64,000 nucleotides of DNA from Eucalyptus grandis (GCF_016545825.1 NC_052621.1:37710687-37774686); one strand, 5' to 3'. Positions 22,600 to 34,851 are shown, counted from the first letter of the stretch. Notes: a model not told the origin generated them from the sequence alone. Numbers and translations: made by a program.

Positions 22600-22715
22600 A
22601 GTTAGTGAGATCGGGGCTCGCTCGAAGGATGTGTAGCTGGAATTTCCTAGCTGAAGCACGTCCGATGATTCGACTCCTGAAGCTAGGCCTCCTAGACTTT
22701 GGTGGCTGAAGTGAA
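22600..22715 (+). pseudogene. Fifth PDS5-like tail relic
   Basis: A single degenerate 30-residue repeat (SKDV, STSDDSTPEA-like, ASPPR-like) followed by a remnant of the WGL ending, matching 6490-6570 and 19850-19920. Several stops. Immediately downstream lies further 3' UTR-like similarity to about 22960. Confidence 0.65.
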
Positions 22716-23639
22716 GCTTCGTCGTCATCCACTTGGAAAATTTTGAGGCTGCATCAGAAGTAAATAGCTTTATGTATTGGTAGAACTACTAAAAGTAATG
22801 CGCAAGATCTTATGAATTTGGTTCCATCCACGAAGTATGAAGGTCTACGTGCAAGAACGTGCAGGTTTTTGGCCATTGTATAGGAATCGGTGGTTTTTCA
22901 TTGCTTCTGTAAATGTCCGCAATGATGGAAATACAAGTATTTGTGAGGCACTTAGACGAGCGATGGCTTCAATTCATATAGCTATGTCGATGCCAAAAAA
23001 ATGACTTACTTTTGATTAGTAATAGACATAGCGAATAATAGCAAATTTTGATGAATAATAAAAATCATTAATGAATAGAATACTCGATGACTTAAAGAGT
23101 ATCGAGAACTCACGATAAAATTATCAACAACAAATATCAAATATCATGAGAATTTTCACTGGGTGAGCATGGGAATCAAACCAAACTGAATTGACTAGTT
23201 TATGGATGATTTTCAATTCCTAAAATTTAAAACCGGTGATAATCGATCCGGTTTCGAGGTTTCAGGTGTAAATCGGACCGATATATATATGTTTTATTGC
23301 CAAAAGGCCGGAGAAGAGAACAAAAACAACATTCATAGACACACTTGCATTTCGCAAGAGTGTTTCATTCCTTACAGGAGTTAAGAAACAATGTTCTTTC
23401 GAATCCCTTATCTGTTTCAATATTCCGCTCCCCACTAAGGAGTAGGAAAAAGAAGAAGAAATCACGCCGGTTCTCAAATCCACTCAGGAATTTGCGGACC
23501 AAGTGGGCCAGTTTGTATTTTTCCAAAATGGGAGTTGGGTCCTTCAGATTTGGTTTCCGATTTCTGAATGAAATCAACCCATCCTGAAATTAACGGTCTG
23601 GCCCATCTGCGAAAAGTACTGAAAGATTCAAAGAGATTC
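22716..23639. other. Spacer
   Basis: 3' UTR-like remnant to about 22960, then AT-rich DNA and a 23200-23600 segment with short frames of no recognised family. Confidence 0.35.
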
Positions 23640-23850
23640 TCTGTCCCTCCACTCCACTCAACAGTCTCTGCTGGCTCTTGCATGAACTTGCGGAGTCTCT
23701 CAGAAAAGAGGAAGACGATGGCCAAAAAAGCAAGAAAAAAGATGAAGATGGTCTCGGCCGACTGCCTCGTTACTCTCTCCCTCTATTCCCAGGTTCGTAT
23801 TCTTCTAATGATGGTTGTCAATCCTTTCTTTCTTTCTTTTTTTCTTTTTT
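23640..23850 (+). repeat. Downstream block, copy 5 of 5
   Basis: Carries CTCTTGCATGAACTTGCGGA, GAAGACGATGGCCAAAAAAG and TCTCGGCCGACTGC, closest to the block at 8130. The frame HELAESLRKEEDDGQKSKKK is open for 111 codons; whether it is coding is unknown. Confidence 0.6.
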
Positions 23851-26800
23851 TCTTTTTGGCTCCGTTTGTCGGTTGGCGTTGCTGCTTGGTTTCGTCAGTG
23901 TCGGGTGCCTTGGTGTTTCCTTAGCTCCTTTTTCTAGGAATAAGAGGAACAATACATTCATCTCTTTATGGTTCAAGGCGAAAAGATACCTGTGTTCTGT
24001 TAAAAATTGTTGATTTTCTGCCATTCGGTGATAAAATCAGGTTTTTTTTTCTAATTATTGACAAAGCCCATCTGCAAAACTTTCTAACCGAGCATGCTCC
24101 TACACGTACCTGTGAAAGCTTAAATTGATTTTGTCATTTTCCTTTTGAGTTCGATGAAGTTCTTTCCTTTTTTTTCGTTTTCGCGTATGTGTTAAATGCC
24201 CTTGCAAGCGATTCTGCTTCCGTTACAAAGATAAGGAGAAAATCTCCATGAACGGGTACCTACTATTTTTCTATTTTTCCAATTAGGGAAAGGAAATAGT
24301 ACAGAGAGCTTTCATTTATCGACAATGCGCCTTGCTTATAAAATTGCTATAGCTCCCAATGTACGTCGAGATAACATTCGGATGTAATTGTTTGCAGAAA
24401 CTTAACATGATGTAAGGACCAAATCTCACAACTGAGACCGGAGTTATGATTGTTCAGGATTTGCACATCATTTACACGCTTTCTGAATTCCAATGGAAGT
24501 TGGGAACTTGAGGTCATGTGCATCTCCAGGCGAGAAAAGAATCTGATTGATGGAGACTATTGGTGTCCACAATAAGTCGGTAACCGAGGAAATTGAGGTG
24601 ACATACAATATGCACCTTTGAATCTTCATAACATAGCTTAACATCTTGAGACGAATCTGATGAAAGCACAGCTCTGAAAATTATATAATTGAAAGTTCAT
24701 TCTTTTTCTGATACGCGACTCATTAAGGCAAAGGTTAGTGTATTTATGTTTTGTCGCAGGAAGGCAATAACAAGTTAACTCTGCTTCTTAGGGGTGTAAC
24801 CGTGTCAAGTCACTGCAATGCGTTGCTTGAACTTAGAACCTGAACAATTAATGAAATCAAATTAAATTGGCACGTGGTAAGAATTATTTTGTTTGAAAGG
24901 AGAAAGTCAACATCGAATCATATCATTTCAATCTCAAGTCATTGTGCTCATGCCATTTTAAAAATTGTATTCACGTTTGTGGTTATTGCTATATTTCTCT
25001 CTAATTAGGTGACACCATTGTATGTTCAGAACTATCTGCTTGATACCCATATTCAATAAAATCCAAATATTAGAAACATATTTAATGGAAAGACTTTTCC
25101 ATGCTAAGTGGAGTTGGTTATATGAATCCTTTTTCTTTGCTTCTCACCTTAAGACATATATATTCATGTAAATAACGATCTGATTTAATGCATTAGTATG
25201 CATAAAAAATACATATTGAACTATAATCCATATGCCAAAGTCAATTATCTGGTGAGTTCATTTAAGTAGTCATGAGCAGCTCGATTTGTTCACAGCCCTC
25301 AGAATTAGTAAAGTCAGCGCAAGGCATGGAGCAACTAATTATGGCAGAAGGCAGTCGATGGCAGAGACCTTGTCATGGGATTGCCAACATTATTTGAAAA
25401 GCAGCCTGTGTGAGTTTCCTGAAATTTTCTTTTTTAGTGTCATAACAATAAATATATCGTGTTGCTTGTCATTTGAAAAAGCAGCTGATGTAAGTTGGTT
25501 GTAACTGAAACCACAAATACTTTCTCTTTATTTTTCATCTGCAATCTGCCTGGACATACCTGAAAAAGGGATGAGTGAAAAAAGCTGTATGGCAAAACGC
25601 AGCAGGTATTGGGATCACTAAAAAGATGCTGACTAGAACTTCACTGAAGTTTTGTTAGGCTGTTGATGTTCTGAGGACATGATTATATGCGATACTCACC
25701 TAGCTCAAAATGTGACAAATTTCTCAAGAATCAGTTGAAAGATGTACTGAAATAGTAATTGACTACCATGATAATTGCCTCAGAACAAATTTGTTCTTTG
25801 ACTCGCACCATTGTAAAAACGATGAAAGTTAGAAAAACAGTTTAAAGATGAGCTCCAAAACAACATAAATCTACTGATATCTAGATATTTTAATTGCTTA
25901 GATTCATGGTTCTTAGGACTTTGCAATCAATATTATGGGAAGTTCAAAACTAGTGCAAGAGGTATTCATTCACAGTTTTTGAAGCATATCTAAGCTATAT
26001 GATAGGGCAGGTTGATGTCATTCTATTTGGCTTTAACCAAAACCTTAATATTTGTTGAAGCCCACTATGTACAAAAACCAAGAGAAAACCTGTTTGTTTA
26101 GTATTAAGTAAAAGCATAAAGCACATTTTTGTTTCCTGCCTAAATTTAAGACATTATCCAAATTTTTAAAAATTCTGAAGAATATATATGTGGATCTCTG
26201 TGTCCACATTTGAATTTATTAAATTTTGGGTGTTACAGTCTAAAAGATATTCATAGTGTGTTTGTTGCAAATTTAGACTTGCAAAAAGCAAACTGAAAAG
26301 CCTATCCAGACAGACCCTGGAATAAGACAGTCCAGATATGAAGGAATGGCACAAATTGACAAGAAGAGAATGGTAACCTCCTAGTAAATGACTTAGAAAT
26401 ATTTAATACATCCCTAATCATGTAACTCCTCAAAGTTTGTTGGTTTTTGCTAGTGTTAGGGCGATTTATGTGTATGCTTTGCTTTTCAGGTTATAGAAGA
26501 AGGTATTTTACTTTTGAATAAAAAATCCAGTCATTCTGATTATGATGCTCAGTTAGCGGAATAACACAAATCAGTCCCTCACAGAAAATGGAAATTTGAA
26601 TTGTTATTGCATATAGTTCTCTTGGTAATAAAAAAGTTTTCAAGCTGTTTTAAAAAATGGATCAAGAATATACAATCTTAAGCTAAATTTGGAAGATTGG
26701 TTCTTGTAATTCTATGATGGGTCACAGAGCATGCATAAAACTTATCCTGTCATATTACATCTAAATCAAAACCTAGGGACTTTAATGCCTTTCCTACTTT

Positions 26801-27559
26801 ACCATTACCAAAATTTTCTCTCCCTCCAAAAAAAGAATTTATAATCTATTTGATATGAGTTAAAAAAATGGAAATAATCTTGCACCTGTTCATGTTTGGC
26901 ATACACCAAATTGAAATACTTGCACCTGTTCATGTTTGGCATAAAATGTCAAGCCAAAAAGGTGTTGCCTGCCAACATTCAAATATTGCGCACGGATATG
27001 GGAATATCACCGTAATTTTTAATAAATGTTTCTGGAATCTTTTTTGACAAGCTCATATTGTCTTATGATTAAAAAATGGAAATAATCTCTGCTTCAGCCT
27101 TGTAATATATAGAAACCAATATAGAGCAGGTTAATAATTGTGAAAACCAGAAAAATCAAAATCCGGGGTGCAATTTAAGAGTGATTGGGAACAGAATTCA
27201 GCGCAAAATCCTAATAAAATGGCAAGTTATTGGTCCTCCTAAGTCCCCAGGATTAATACCATTTGAAGCTATAATGTTTATCTTTGTTGTGAAAGCGAAG
27301 AGCACACAGTCAGAGCCCAACCAAGAAACCAAAATTGGCAGCTAAATCAGAACCCAAGAAATAAGACCAGGTTCACGGCATAGGTGGGAACCTACTGTGT
27401 TTCCGTTTCTTCCTCTGAATTGCCCAATTTGATTTCCCTATATATTGCGGATGAGTTTGTGATTACTCTCTATGCAAAACTGCAAGAGAATACCAGTACT
27501 CTCTGTGTTTTGTTTGAGCTTTATAGCGTGTGTGGCCACCCTACGCGAAGAGAGAAAAA
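23851..27559. other. 5' flank of PDS5-like copy 3 (unit C left part)
   Basis: From about 24190 it is collinear with unit B from 13850. Landmarks: exon-like relic at 25272, promoter stretch at 27290-27559. The interval 25800-26800 has no counterpart in units A and B and looks like an insertion or a segment lost elsewhere; nothing coding is recognised there. A direct repeat CTTGCACCTGTTCATGTTTG occurs at 26879 and 26920. Confidence 0.5.
25272..25412 (+). repeat. Exon-like relic, copy 3 of 3
   Basis: Same frame as 14805 for about 40 codons (SSICSQPSELVKSA, EQLIMAEGSRWQRPCHGIA), then an in-frame TGA where copy 2 has GGA. Donor-like GTGTGAG is retained. Confidence 0.45.
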
Positions 27560-29880
27560 ATGGTGTCATCTTCTTCATTCGAGAGGAATTTGGCAGAGCA
27601 GCTTAGATTGGTTGGCAATGGCCTCCTCAATGCCCCGTCTTCTATTGATGAACTCCTCACTTGTCTTGATGTATGCTGCCCCAATTTACCAATTCATGCA
27701 TTAATAATTTACGAGCTGTAAAGCTTTACTTGCTTTGTGATTTCTTGTCCGTGTTTCATTGAGATATATTTGAAACGCTTGATGGTTGTTGATGGCTGTT
27801 TAATGATTCCTGTGTTTAGGTTTCTCATCAATTTGCTCATCAGGGATCTTTGTTCATTTAGTTGGTTGATATAGGCTAATCTATTTGGTGATTATACTTG
27901 CATTCAAAGGCATCTAGTTCATACGGAACACTAGAGTGAGTCCATATAATGGCTTTCAAACTCCAAACAATACAACTTCGGTTTCTGTATTTTACTTTAA
28001 GGGAGTTCAACGGATATCTTATGGCATTGCTCCTTGTACTTGGTGTTTTTTTGCTGTTCGCTTATTCATCCCGTTGATGACTATTGAATGTTGTTTATTT
28101 AGATATAGCAACTGACCTTTGCTTTTGTCCACATCTCCTTACATAGCATGCTGAGGTTCTCTTGGCAAATACGGAGCAAGAACCATCGGACTTCCTCCTA
28201 GATGCCCTTTTTCCTGTCATGAAGGGTCTCAGAGCTGAAGCTCTGCTCAAACATTCTAATGAGGATGTCAGAGTTACAGTTGCATCTTGCCACAGTGAGA
28301 TTCTGAGGATATCATCACCAGCACAACCATTTGATGATGATCAAATGAAGGTGTATAAAACAAAACTCTGGAGACTGTTCTAATACTGTGAACTTTCTCT
28401 GCTCTAGATAAGATTTTGTTCTTTCACTGTTTCCTAAATATTCATTCATGGGCAGGCAAGTTTTCAACTGATTGTGGAGGCTCTTTCCAAGCTATCTCAA
28501 CCATCGACACCATGTTATGAAAAGGCCCTCTCTCTGCTTGCAACATTTGCAAGGGTCAAGGCATGTCTGCTAATGCTTGACCTTGAATGTGAGGCGCTAG
28601 TTCTTCAAATGTGTCAACATTTCTGGGTAATTGTTAGGTAATGTTATTATCAGCAATATTTTTATGCATTCTTTTCTTCTTTTTCTCTTAATAGTTTGAC
28701 AGATATCTGTTATTTTTGGGGACTGGAAACGCTTGTATAATAAGAAAGGAGAGCTTTCTTAACCTTTGATCAATGACAGGAGTCAATAAATTGCTCTTTT
28801 GAGTTTCATTTTAGATTTATGGAACATCGCAGTTTGGCTGGTCTTGCTGTCTAGTAACCTTTCTTACAACTTAAAAGTATGATATTTTTGTTAGTTAATT
28901 GCGGTTTCCATGTGCATCAGTGTTCATTAAAACTATGCATGATTGGATGAATTTTTCAACCATTACATGTTGTTTTGTTTTGGTACTTTAAATCATTCGA
29001 TTTTTTCGAAGCCAGAATCAATATTCTGCTTGGTTCAGCAAGGACTTCTTATACGAGATGTTACACATTTAGATTCATTATGAAAGAGATTGGGAATAAA
29101 TGATACCTGTGCAAGCTCTTGACCTTAATTTGAGGGTAGTGAAAATTAATGGCACCTAAATGCTTTGTAGTAGTTGGATCATAACATGGCTTAACAGTTG
29201 TTTTATAACAGACTGCAATACCACGCTCTTGATGACTTTTCTAAATGATAGTTCTCAACATAATTTATATGCCCTTTGTTACGGTGTTAATCTTTTGATA
29301 CTCTCTTATTCTTTTCTTCTTTATTAAGGTCAAATCCCTCTGCTGATGCATTTTGGGCCGTGGAACAAATAATGACTGACGTCCTCACTGAAAGTGAAGA
29401 TATTAGCCCGGATCTTCTCCACCCTCTCCTGGCTAGTGTGCTCAAGGAGAATGAGGTTACTGTCTTTTTCAACGTTTCTGCTGCCATAGCTTGGTTTTTA
29501 TTTGTTCATCATCTAATGGGGTATGTACCATCTTGCAGAAAGAGGCACCTTCCTGTTGGAAATTGGGAGAGAAACTGTTTTCCAAATGTGCAGCAAAGCT
29601 GAGACCTATTCTTAGGGGAGCACTTAAAGTGAAAGGCACCACTCTGGATGATTATTCTCCTGTGGTGGCTTCTATATACCAAGATGAAATCTCCGTCAGC
29701 AGAAGCGATCTTTCAGCAATGCCTGCAGTTTCTTCGAGAAAGAGAAGAGGCGCACTGAAGTCAGATGTGGAGCGTGCGCGAGATGAGGCAACTCTGGTCC
29801 CCCGTGATCTTAGAGATAAGAAAATGAGGCTGTCAACCAGAGGACGAAGCAACCCCAGTGAAGGCCCATCCGGGATATGA
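27560..29880 (+). CDS. Truncated PDS5-like protein without Tudor domain (copy 3)
   Basis: Exons 27560-27670, 28147-28350, 28456-28637, 29329-29455 and 29539-29880, GT-AG throughout, 966 bases, 321 residues. The N-terminal PDS5-like region is complete (PSSIDELL, FDDDQMK, RVKACLLMLDLEC, AVEQIMTDVL, KCAAKLRPILRGALK). Where copies 1 and 3 are otherwise aligned at the end of exon 5, copy 1 has AGG then GTATGA but copy 3 has GGG then ATATGA, so the donor is gone and translation reads two codons further (G-I) to TGA. Downstream Tudor exons are missing apart from a relic at 30157. An upstream in-frame ATG at 27530 would add ten residues (MWPPYAKREK); copies 1 and 2 support the 27560 start. It could act as a cohesin-binding fragment or be non-functional. 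Confidence 0.65.
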
Positions 29881-30156
29881 TTGTAATTGTTGCAGCATAG
29901 TTTTCGTATGGTGATTGGATCTGATACCATATATTTATTACGTTTTTTATTATCATATTATTAGGTAGACCTTCTTCAATCATCATCATCACCATCACCA
30001 TCAAACTGAAGTAAGCCCTGCTGAATTCTGTGGTTACAGTTATCAAGGAGTGTTGACGCTCAATTTCTTCTTACTTTTTCCTAATTGCTACGTGGCACAG
30101 GCTCTACGCCTTCTTTGCTTCTTGCATAATGTCATCTATTTTCTCGACAATTTTCA

Positions 30157-30185
30157 GAAGTCTGGTGGCCGTTAAGTGAGAAGTG
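30157..30185 (+). pseudogene. Relic of Tudor exon 6 in copy 3
   Basis: After a TTTTCAG acceptor only AGTCTGGTGGCCGTTAAG remains of the exon (KVWWPL in copy 1) and it runs into a stop; about 40 bases found at 4896-4937 in copy 1 are deleted. GTGAGCACTCTAGG, the copy 1 intron start, follows directly. Confidence 0.75.
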
Positions 30186-31012
30186 AGCACTCTAGGGACC
30201 TCACCAACCTCATTAGTGTCTTGGTTGAGAATGTTATTTCTCTTTCATATCCTTCCCACCATAACTGGTGACTTTTTTTGACCTCACGCGCGTGTAAAGT
30301 ACCATCGGTTCACATTCTCACTGGCCAACAGACCTTAGAAGACAATAAGTCTTAACTTGTTTGCGAAAATTAAGAAATGGTTGTTGTGCTGCATGATTGG
30401 ACACTCTCCCTTAGTATAATTTGTGTAATCGTTGTTAGGACAACCACTACATGTAGTACTTTTTCAACTTATTTAGAAATGTACTTGTGTTTAGTGCTTT
30501 TAATTAAATTTTGGTAATTAATTCTTTTCAATATTATTACATTTCAAAAGAAATTGTTTAATCTTTTAAAAAGAAAACCAAGCCGCGCCCGGTGTTTAGC
30601 ATTCTCTCCCTCCACGAATTGCCGTTTTTCAAATCAAAGAGAATCCATTCTCAATCATCCTTGCAACACTCGGAAGCTCCATGTGACCTGCTTCCCAGGC
30701 CTCTCTCCCCTGGCTCCCCAACTTACTATAGCATAGAAAAACATACAGGGAAGGCACCGAAAGCTGGCGAAGCATTACAAATGTAACGCTGGAAAATAGA
30801 TATGTCGAGACTAATCAGTAATTAATTAAATACAATATCTAACGAGCTGGACTGCTTCCAACCATCAAGATTGCATCAATATCTGCATCTTAGGGGCAGT
30901 CAACCTCTCTACATTATCCAGTGCTGCCTCAGCCAAGAATGATATGTTCTCTGCTACAGAACACCTAAGGAGGATATCTGGCCTATGGGCACTCCTCAGC
31001 ACTTCAACAGAT
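30186..31012. other. Spacer and 3' UTR region between PDS5-like copy 3 and MFAP1
   Basis: Tail-to-tail intergenic DNA. 30840-31012 is probably MFAP1 3' UTR and is duplicated at about 22170-22337. No other gene is seen. Confidence 0.5.
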
Positions 31013-32900
31013 TCATCGAGACTCCCAGTCCTTCAATTTCTTGCTTCCTTTGGGTTTCGCTATGGGAGCATTCATTCCACCCATCTTTGCATTGTACTTT
31101 GCCCTGAGAGGGTCATTGTAGGTCCAACTGCATCACAAGCAAACATCAAATTAAGTTGCTGTCAGCATCATGAGTCAGTAACAAAAATTTTCTCTTCAAA
31201 CTTCCAGTCTCAGGTAGTGCACTTGAAACCAGATGCAATGCCATAATCATTAAAAGAATGACATGAATAGAACCAGAACAGACTTCCCTAAGCAATCAAT
31301 GACTTTTTAGATGTCCAGACCAAATAAAGGCACTTTGTTTCTCCATGAAGAACATGGGAATGAAAAATGAGTTCTTGCATACAATTCCACTTGAACGACA
31401 TTAGTTCGACCATTTACTAAAAACTAAACATTTTGTAACCAAAATAAGCAGAACAATGAATAAACTCCCCACACTTCCTATCAACAGCAGCAAGTTTTTT
31501 CATAAAACAATGACAATAAAATTAATAACTACAACAAGCATGATGTCCAGTTAACTTTGCTGTAAATACCGTCCATAGCCATCAAATTACCATCAATGCA
31601 CTTCAATCTCAATTATGCAAACAAGAGAGGCATACACAAAGTGCGGGTAAGTAAGGAAGAGAAATAGGAGAGCTGTGTCAGAGTGAAACAATCAACAAAT
31701 AAGTAAGACTTACGGATTGTTCCAGTCAGTTGTATCTTCATTAACAAGATGAGTCCACTTCGTCCTTCCACTCCGACCAAAGTGCTTGACTTGCATGACT
31801 TTCGGCAAAATAGTTTTGTCCATTTTATCCTCCCCGGTTGGAGCAGAGAAATCGCGGCCGTAAATGTAATCCGATCCAGCTGTTCCAGCATGCTCATCAA
31901 CTTCTGATTGGAAGAAGGCACCCTTGTGGTAATACTTCTGCATGAACCTCCACTTCTGCTTTGGTGCCGAAGAAGGTTTGGGATTCTTTCGTTCCCACTC
32001 CCTCCTTTCCTCCTCTGTCATGTTTCTCACCTTTTCAATCTCTTCCTTCGCCTTCAACATTGCTTCACGGTCCTCTCTATCCCTCTTGATCCTTGCAATC
32101 TCTCTTGCCTTCCACGCTTCATACTCCTCAGCCTCGTTAAGCTCATCATCAGTATCCACGTCGGCAATGTTTGCTTCCATTTCCAGATTCTTTTGGATTT
32201 CTTCGTCTTTCCGGATCTCCTCAACCACAATCTGCTTCGTCTCCGCCTTTCTCTCTTCTTGTCTTCTCTTCATTAGCTCCTCAATGGCTCTTTCTTCTTC
32301 CTCAAGTCGCTGTCTTTCAGCAATAGTATCCCTCTCCGACTTGACGACAAAAACTGGCTTCACCATGGCAATACCTTTCGTCTCTTCTTCCGAGTCCGTC
32401 TCATACTCAGATTCCTCTTCTTCCTCCTCCTCTTCCTCCTCCTCCTCCTCTTCGGGAAGGAGTGCCGCCTCTTCCTGTTCCCTCAGAAGCAACTTCTCCC
32501 TTATCTTTCTCCTCCGTTCTTCTAAAGCCTCTGCATCCTCTTCTTCTGCCTCCAGGCCCTCCTGTCTTCTGTTTTCCTCTTCAATGGTAGAAACAATCTC
32601 AGCTTGCCGAATGCGACGGTGATCCGCTCTGATCTCATCGCGGTTATCTATCCTGCTCTCGGCCAGACGCCGCAACCTGGGATCATCTTTCTTGCCAATA
32701 TCTGAACCTTCATAAGTAGGGAAAGCTTTATCCAGGGCAACTGCCCTGGCCATCCTGATATCCCCATCTTCATCAGCTTCGTCTGCCCACTCAGGAACTT
32801 TACCAGGCCAATATCTTTTGACCTTGGTCTGTCCAATTTTACCCCTAAGTTTATCCCTAACGGCAATTACAGTGTCACTCACTCCTGCTGTCACCGACAT
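31013..32900 (-). CDS. MFAP1: Microfibrillar-associated protein 1 homolog (spliceosomal)
   Basis: Two coding exons, 32900-31714 and 31127-31013 (donor GTAAGT, acceptor GCAG), 433 residues, the normal length for plant MFAP1. Despite its name, MFAP1 is a nuclear protein of the spliceosomal B complex that works with PRP38-type factors in pre-mRNA splicing. Visible features: VKRYWPGKVPEW near residues 27-38, long charged coiled-coil segments (EEERAIEELMKRRQEER, ARIKRDREDREAM), an uninterrupted glutamate run encoded by the CTC/TTC-rich patch at 32405-32460, and the highly conserved C-terminus with KWRFMQKYYHKGAFF, GRSGRTKWTHL and WTYNDPLRAKYNAKM ending KLKDWESR. The MSVTAG start is chosen over the ATG 8 codons upstream because that extension (MCRATYTT) is not family-like. 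The complete reading frame indicates a functional gene; identification is secure. Confidence 0.95.
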
Positions 32901-33538
32901 CGTTGTGTATGTCGCACGGCACAATACGAACGAGAGAAAAATATAACGATCAGCAGACCACTTGGTGCAATTACTCCTCCAGGACCAAGTTATGCCTCAA
33001 TCAGAGCTGTTTCTGTGCACAACGAAAGAAAGAACCTGTAAATATACAGGGGGATTATATGGCAATGAACCTCGTTTTCGACAAAATAAGAAATTTGAAG
33101 GAAGCCCCAGCTCAGGGACGAGGAAGGCCACCGAAGGTTTTGACTCTAATTCATTTTCAAGATTTCAGAGCATTGTGGACTGGAAATCCAACGCGAGATT
33201 GCACTCTTCTCGAGACAAGCAACTGCCGATTAGGGCTGCCAAGGAAAACGATTGGCATTACCAAACAGTCGATGATCGACGACTGATGTCGCGAGCAATT
33301 CGTGAAGCAGGAAGTACCAAAGAACCGCCCCCGAAACCCTAGCATCGGCGTCGCAGGCAACAGTCGAACCGCAAGCCGCCAAAAATTAAAACTAAAAAAG
33401 GCTACGGATTCACCGCTTCGCAATGATCCAAGGGGCAATCGTATGAACGATTCACGTCCAGCAAATTTCGAAAAATCGAGCTTACCTGATGTAGAGTTGC
33501 AGGTCCTCTGCTTCTCGTTGGCGAAGAAGAAGAAGAAG
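32901..33538 (-). other. MFAP1 5' UTR with probable leader intron
   Basis: On the minus strand, a donor CATCAG then GTAAGC lies with GT at 33485-33484, after a short leader (33538-33486) rich in CTTCTT. The acceptor closer to the ATG could not be fixed. Short + strand frames here are antisense noise. Confidence 0.5.
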
Positions 33539-34698
33539 TAGGGGTATGCATTGGACCCGGAACCGCCCGGACCGCCCGGAACCGGACCGGAACCGCCCGG
33601 AATTGGCGGTTCTTGAGGGAACCGGTCCGGTTCCCGGGTCCAATTGTTGAGAACCGGTGAGAACCGGTCCGGTTCCCGGTTCCGTGGGCGGATCCGCCCG
33701 CCCGCCCACCGGACCGGACCGGTACTATTTATAATTAAAAAAAAAAAAAAAAAAAAAAAACAAAAGTCGCGAACAAAGCCCCTACCCCTAATTCGCGAAG
33801 CCCTAATCGCGTTTCTTCTTCTTCAACCTCCGACTCTCTCTGTAACTTCCTTTCCTTCTCTTCATCTTCGATTCCATGGTCCCATCGGGTTTCCTTCTCT
33901 TCGTCTTCGATTCCACGGTCCCACGGTCCACCCCAAGTATCCACGCCGCCGCCGGCTGCTCCTCCCCGCCACTGCCCCGCCCCCGTCGCGCCGGTCACCA
34001 CTCGCCGGCGGCAACCAGCTGCTCCTCCGCCTCTGCAAGAACACTTGACCGAGCTCAAGCGGCGAGCCCCTTTTCCGTCACTCAACAAGGTAAGAAGCCC
34101 TAATTTGCTTCTCATCTCTTGATTCTCTTCCGATTTCTTCCTCGTTTTTGATTATCTCTCTATTTCTTCCTCAATCTCTTCTCCTCGTCTTCGATTCCTC
34201 ACCAAGCATTCGCGCCGCCGCCGTTGCTCCTCCTCCGCCACTATCCGCCCCCGTCGCGCCTTTAGTCTCTCTCTCTCTCTCTTCGCGCGGGAGTGCGTGG
34301 GTGGGATGCGAAGGATCTTGATCAGATGGAATAAAGTGAAAAGAAAGAAAAATTTTACGTTTTCATGTTCGTAGTGTGGGTATACGGGCTTTATCTTGGC
34401 AAGGTTTTATCTTTTTGAGTTTTGGGTATGTGGGTTGCCACCGATCTTGGAATTTTAGAGCTCAAAACTTCCGGACCGGCGGTCCGGGAAACCAAAATTG
34501 TTTTGCTCTTGAAAATCAGAATTTTTGGTGTCAAAATCGGTTCCATGGATCCACCCGGGAACCGGACCGGACCGCGGTCCGGTTCAGGTGGATCCACCCA
34601 ACAAACGGGTGGATCCCGGTTCCGAAAAATCGGAACCGGTCCTTAGCGGGCGGTTCCCGGTTCTAGGTGGGAACCGCCCGCGACCATGCACACCCCTA
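33539..34698. mobile_element. Non-autonomous hAT-like element in the MFAP1 5' region
   Basis: 1160 bases. Ends TAGGGGTATGCA (33539-33550) and TGCACACCCCTA (34687-34698) are near-perfect 12-bp terminal inverted repeats of plant hAT type. AGAAGAAG flanks both sides (33531-33538 and 34699-34706), an 8-bp target-site duplication as expected for hAT, though it lies in an AAG repeat. Subterminal regions (33555-33725 and 34465-34685) are crowded with CCGGACCGG/GGAACCGG words in both orientations. The centre is unique, CT-rich and gene-leader-like with no transposase, so it must be mobilised in trans. Confidence 0.85.
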
Positions 34699-34851
34699 AG
34701 AAGAAGAAGAAACGACGTCGGAGGACGACGGTATTTCCATGACCCGAAATGGAGAGAGCGGGCCAAGCTCGGCTCGGTTCGGTTCGGTTCGAATGCCGGT
34801 CCTGCTTTAGGCCCAACTGCGTGATCGAATGGATCGAGTTCGCTTTCATCG
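34699..34851. promoter_or_regulatory. Displaced MFAP1 upstream promoter segment
   Basis: This short stretch between the two elements would have continued the MFAP1 leader (AAGAAGAAGAAACGACG) before the insertion. It contains a TCGGTTCGGTTCGGTTCG simple repeat and GGCCCAA, which on the minus strand reads TTGGGCC, a TCP/telo-box-associated motif common in housekeeping promoters. Promoter role is inferred. Confidence 0.4.

Noticed and set aside
31942..32622. 226-codon serine-rich + strand ORF
   Set aside because: It is the antisense of the Glu/Arg-rich MFAP1 coding exon; the poly-Ser stretch is the complement of the glutamate codons.
33644..34115. Arg/Pro-rich ORFs on both strands around 33.7-34.1 kb
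   Set aside because: They lie inside the hAT-like element and arise from its CT/GC-rich non-coding core; no transposase motif.
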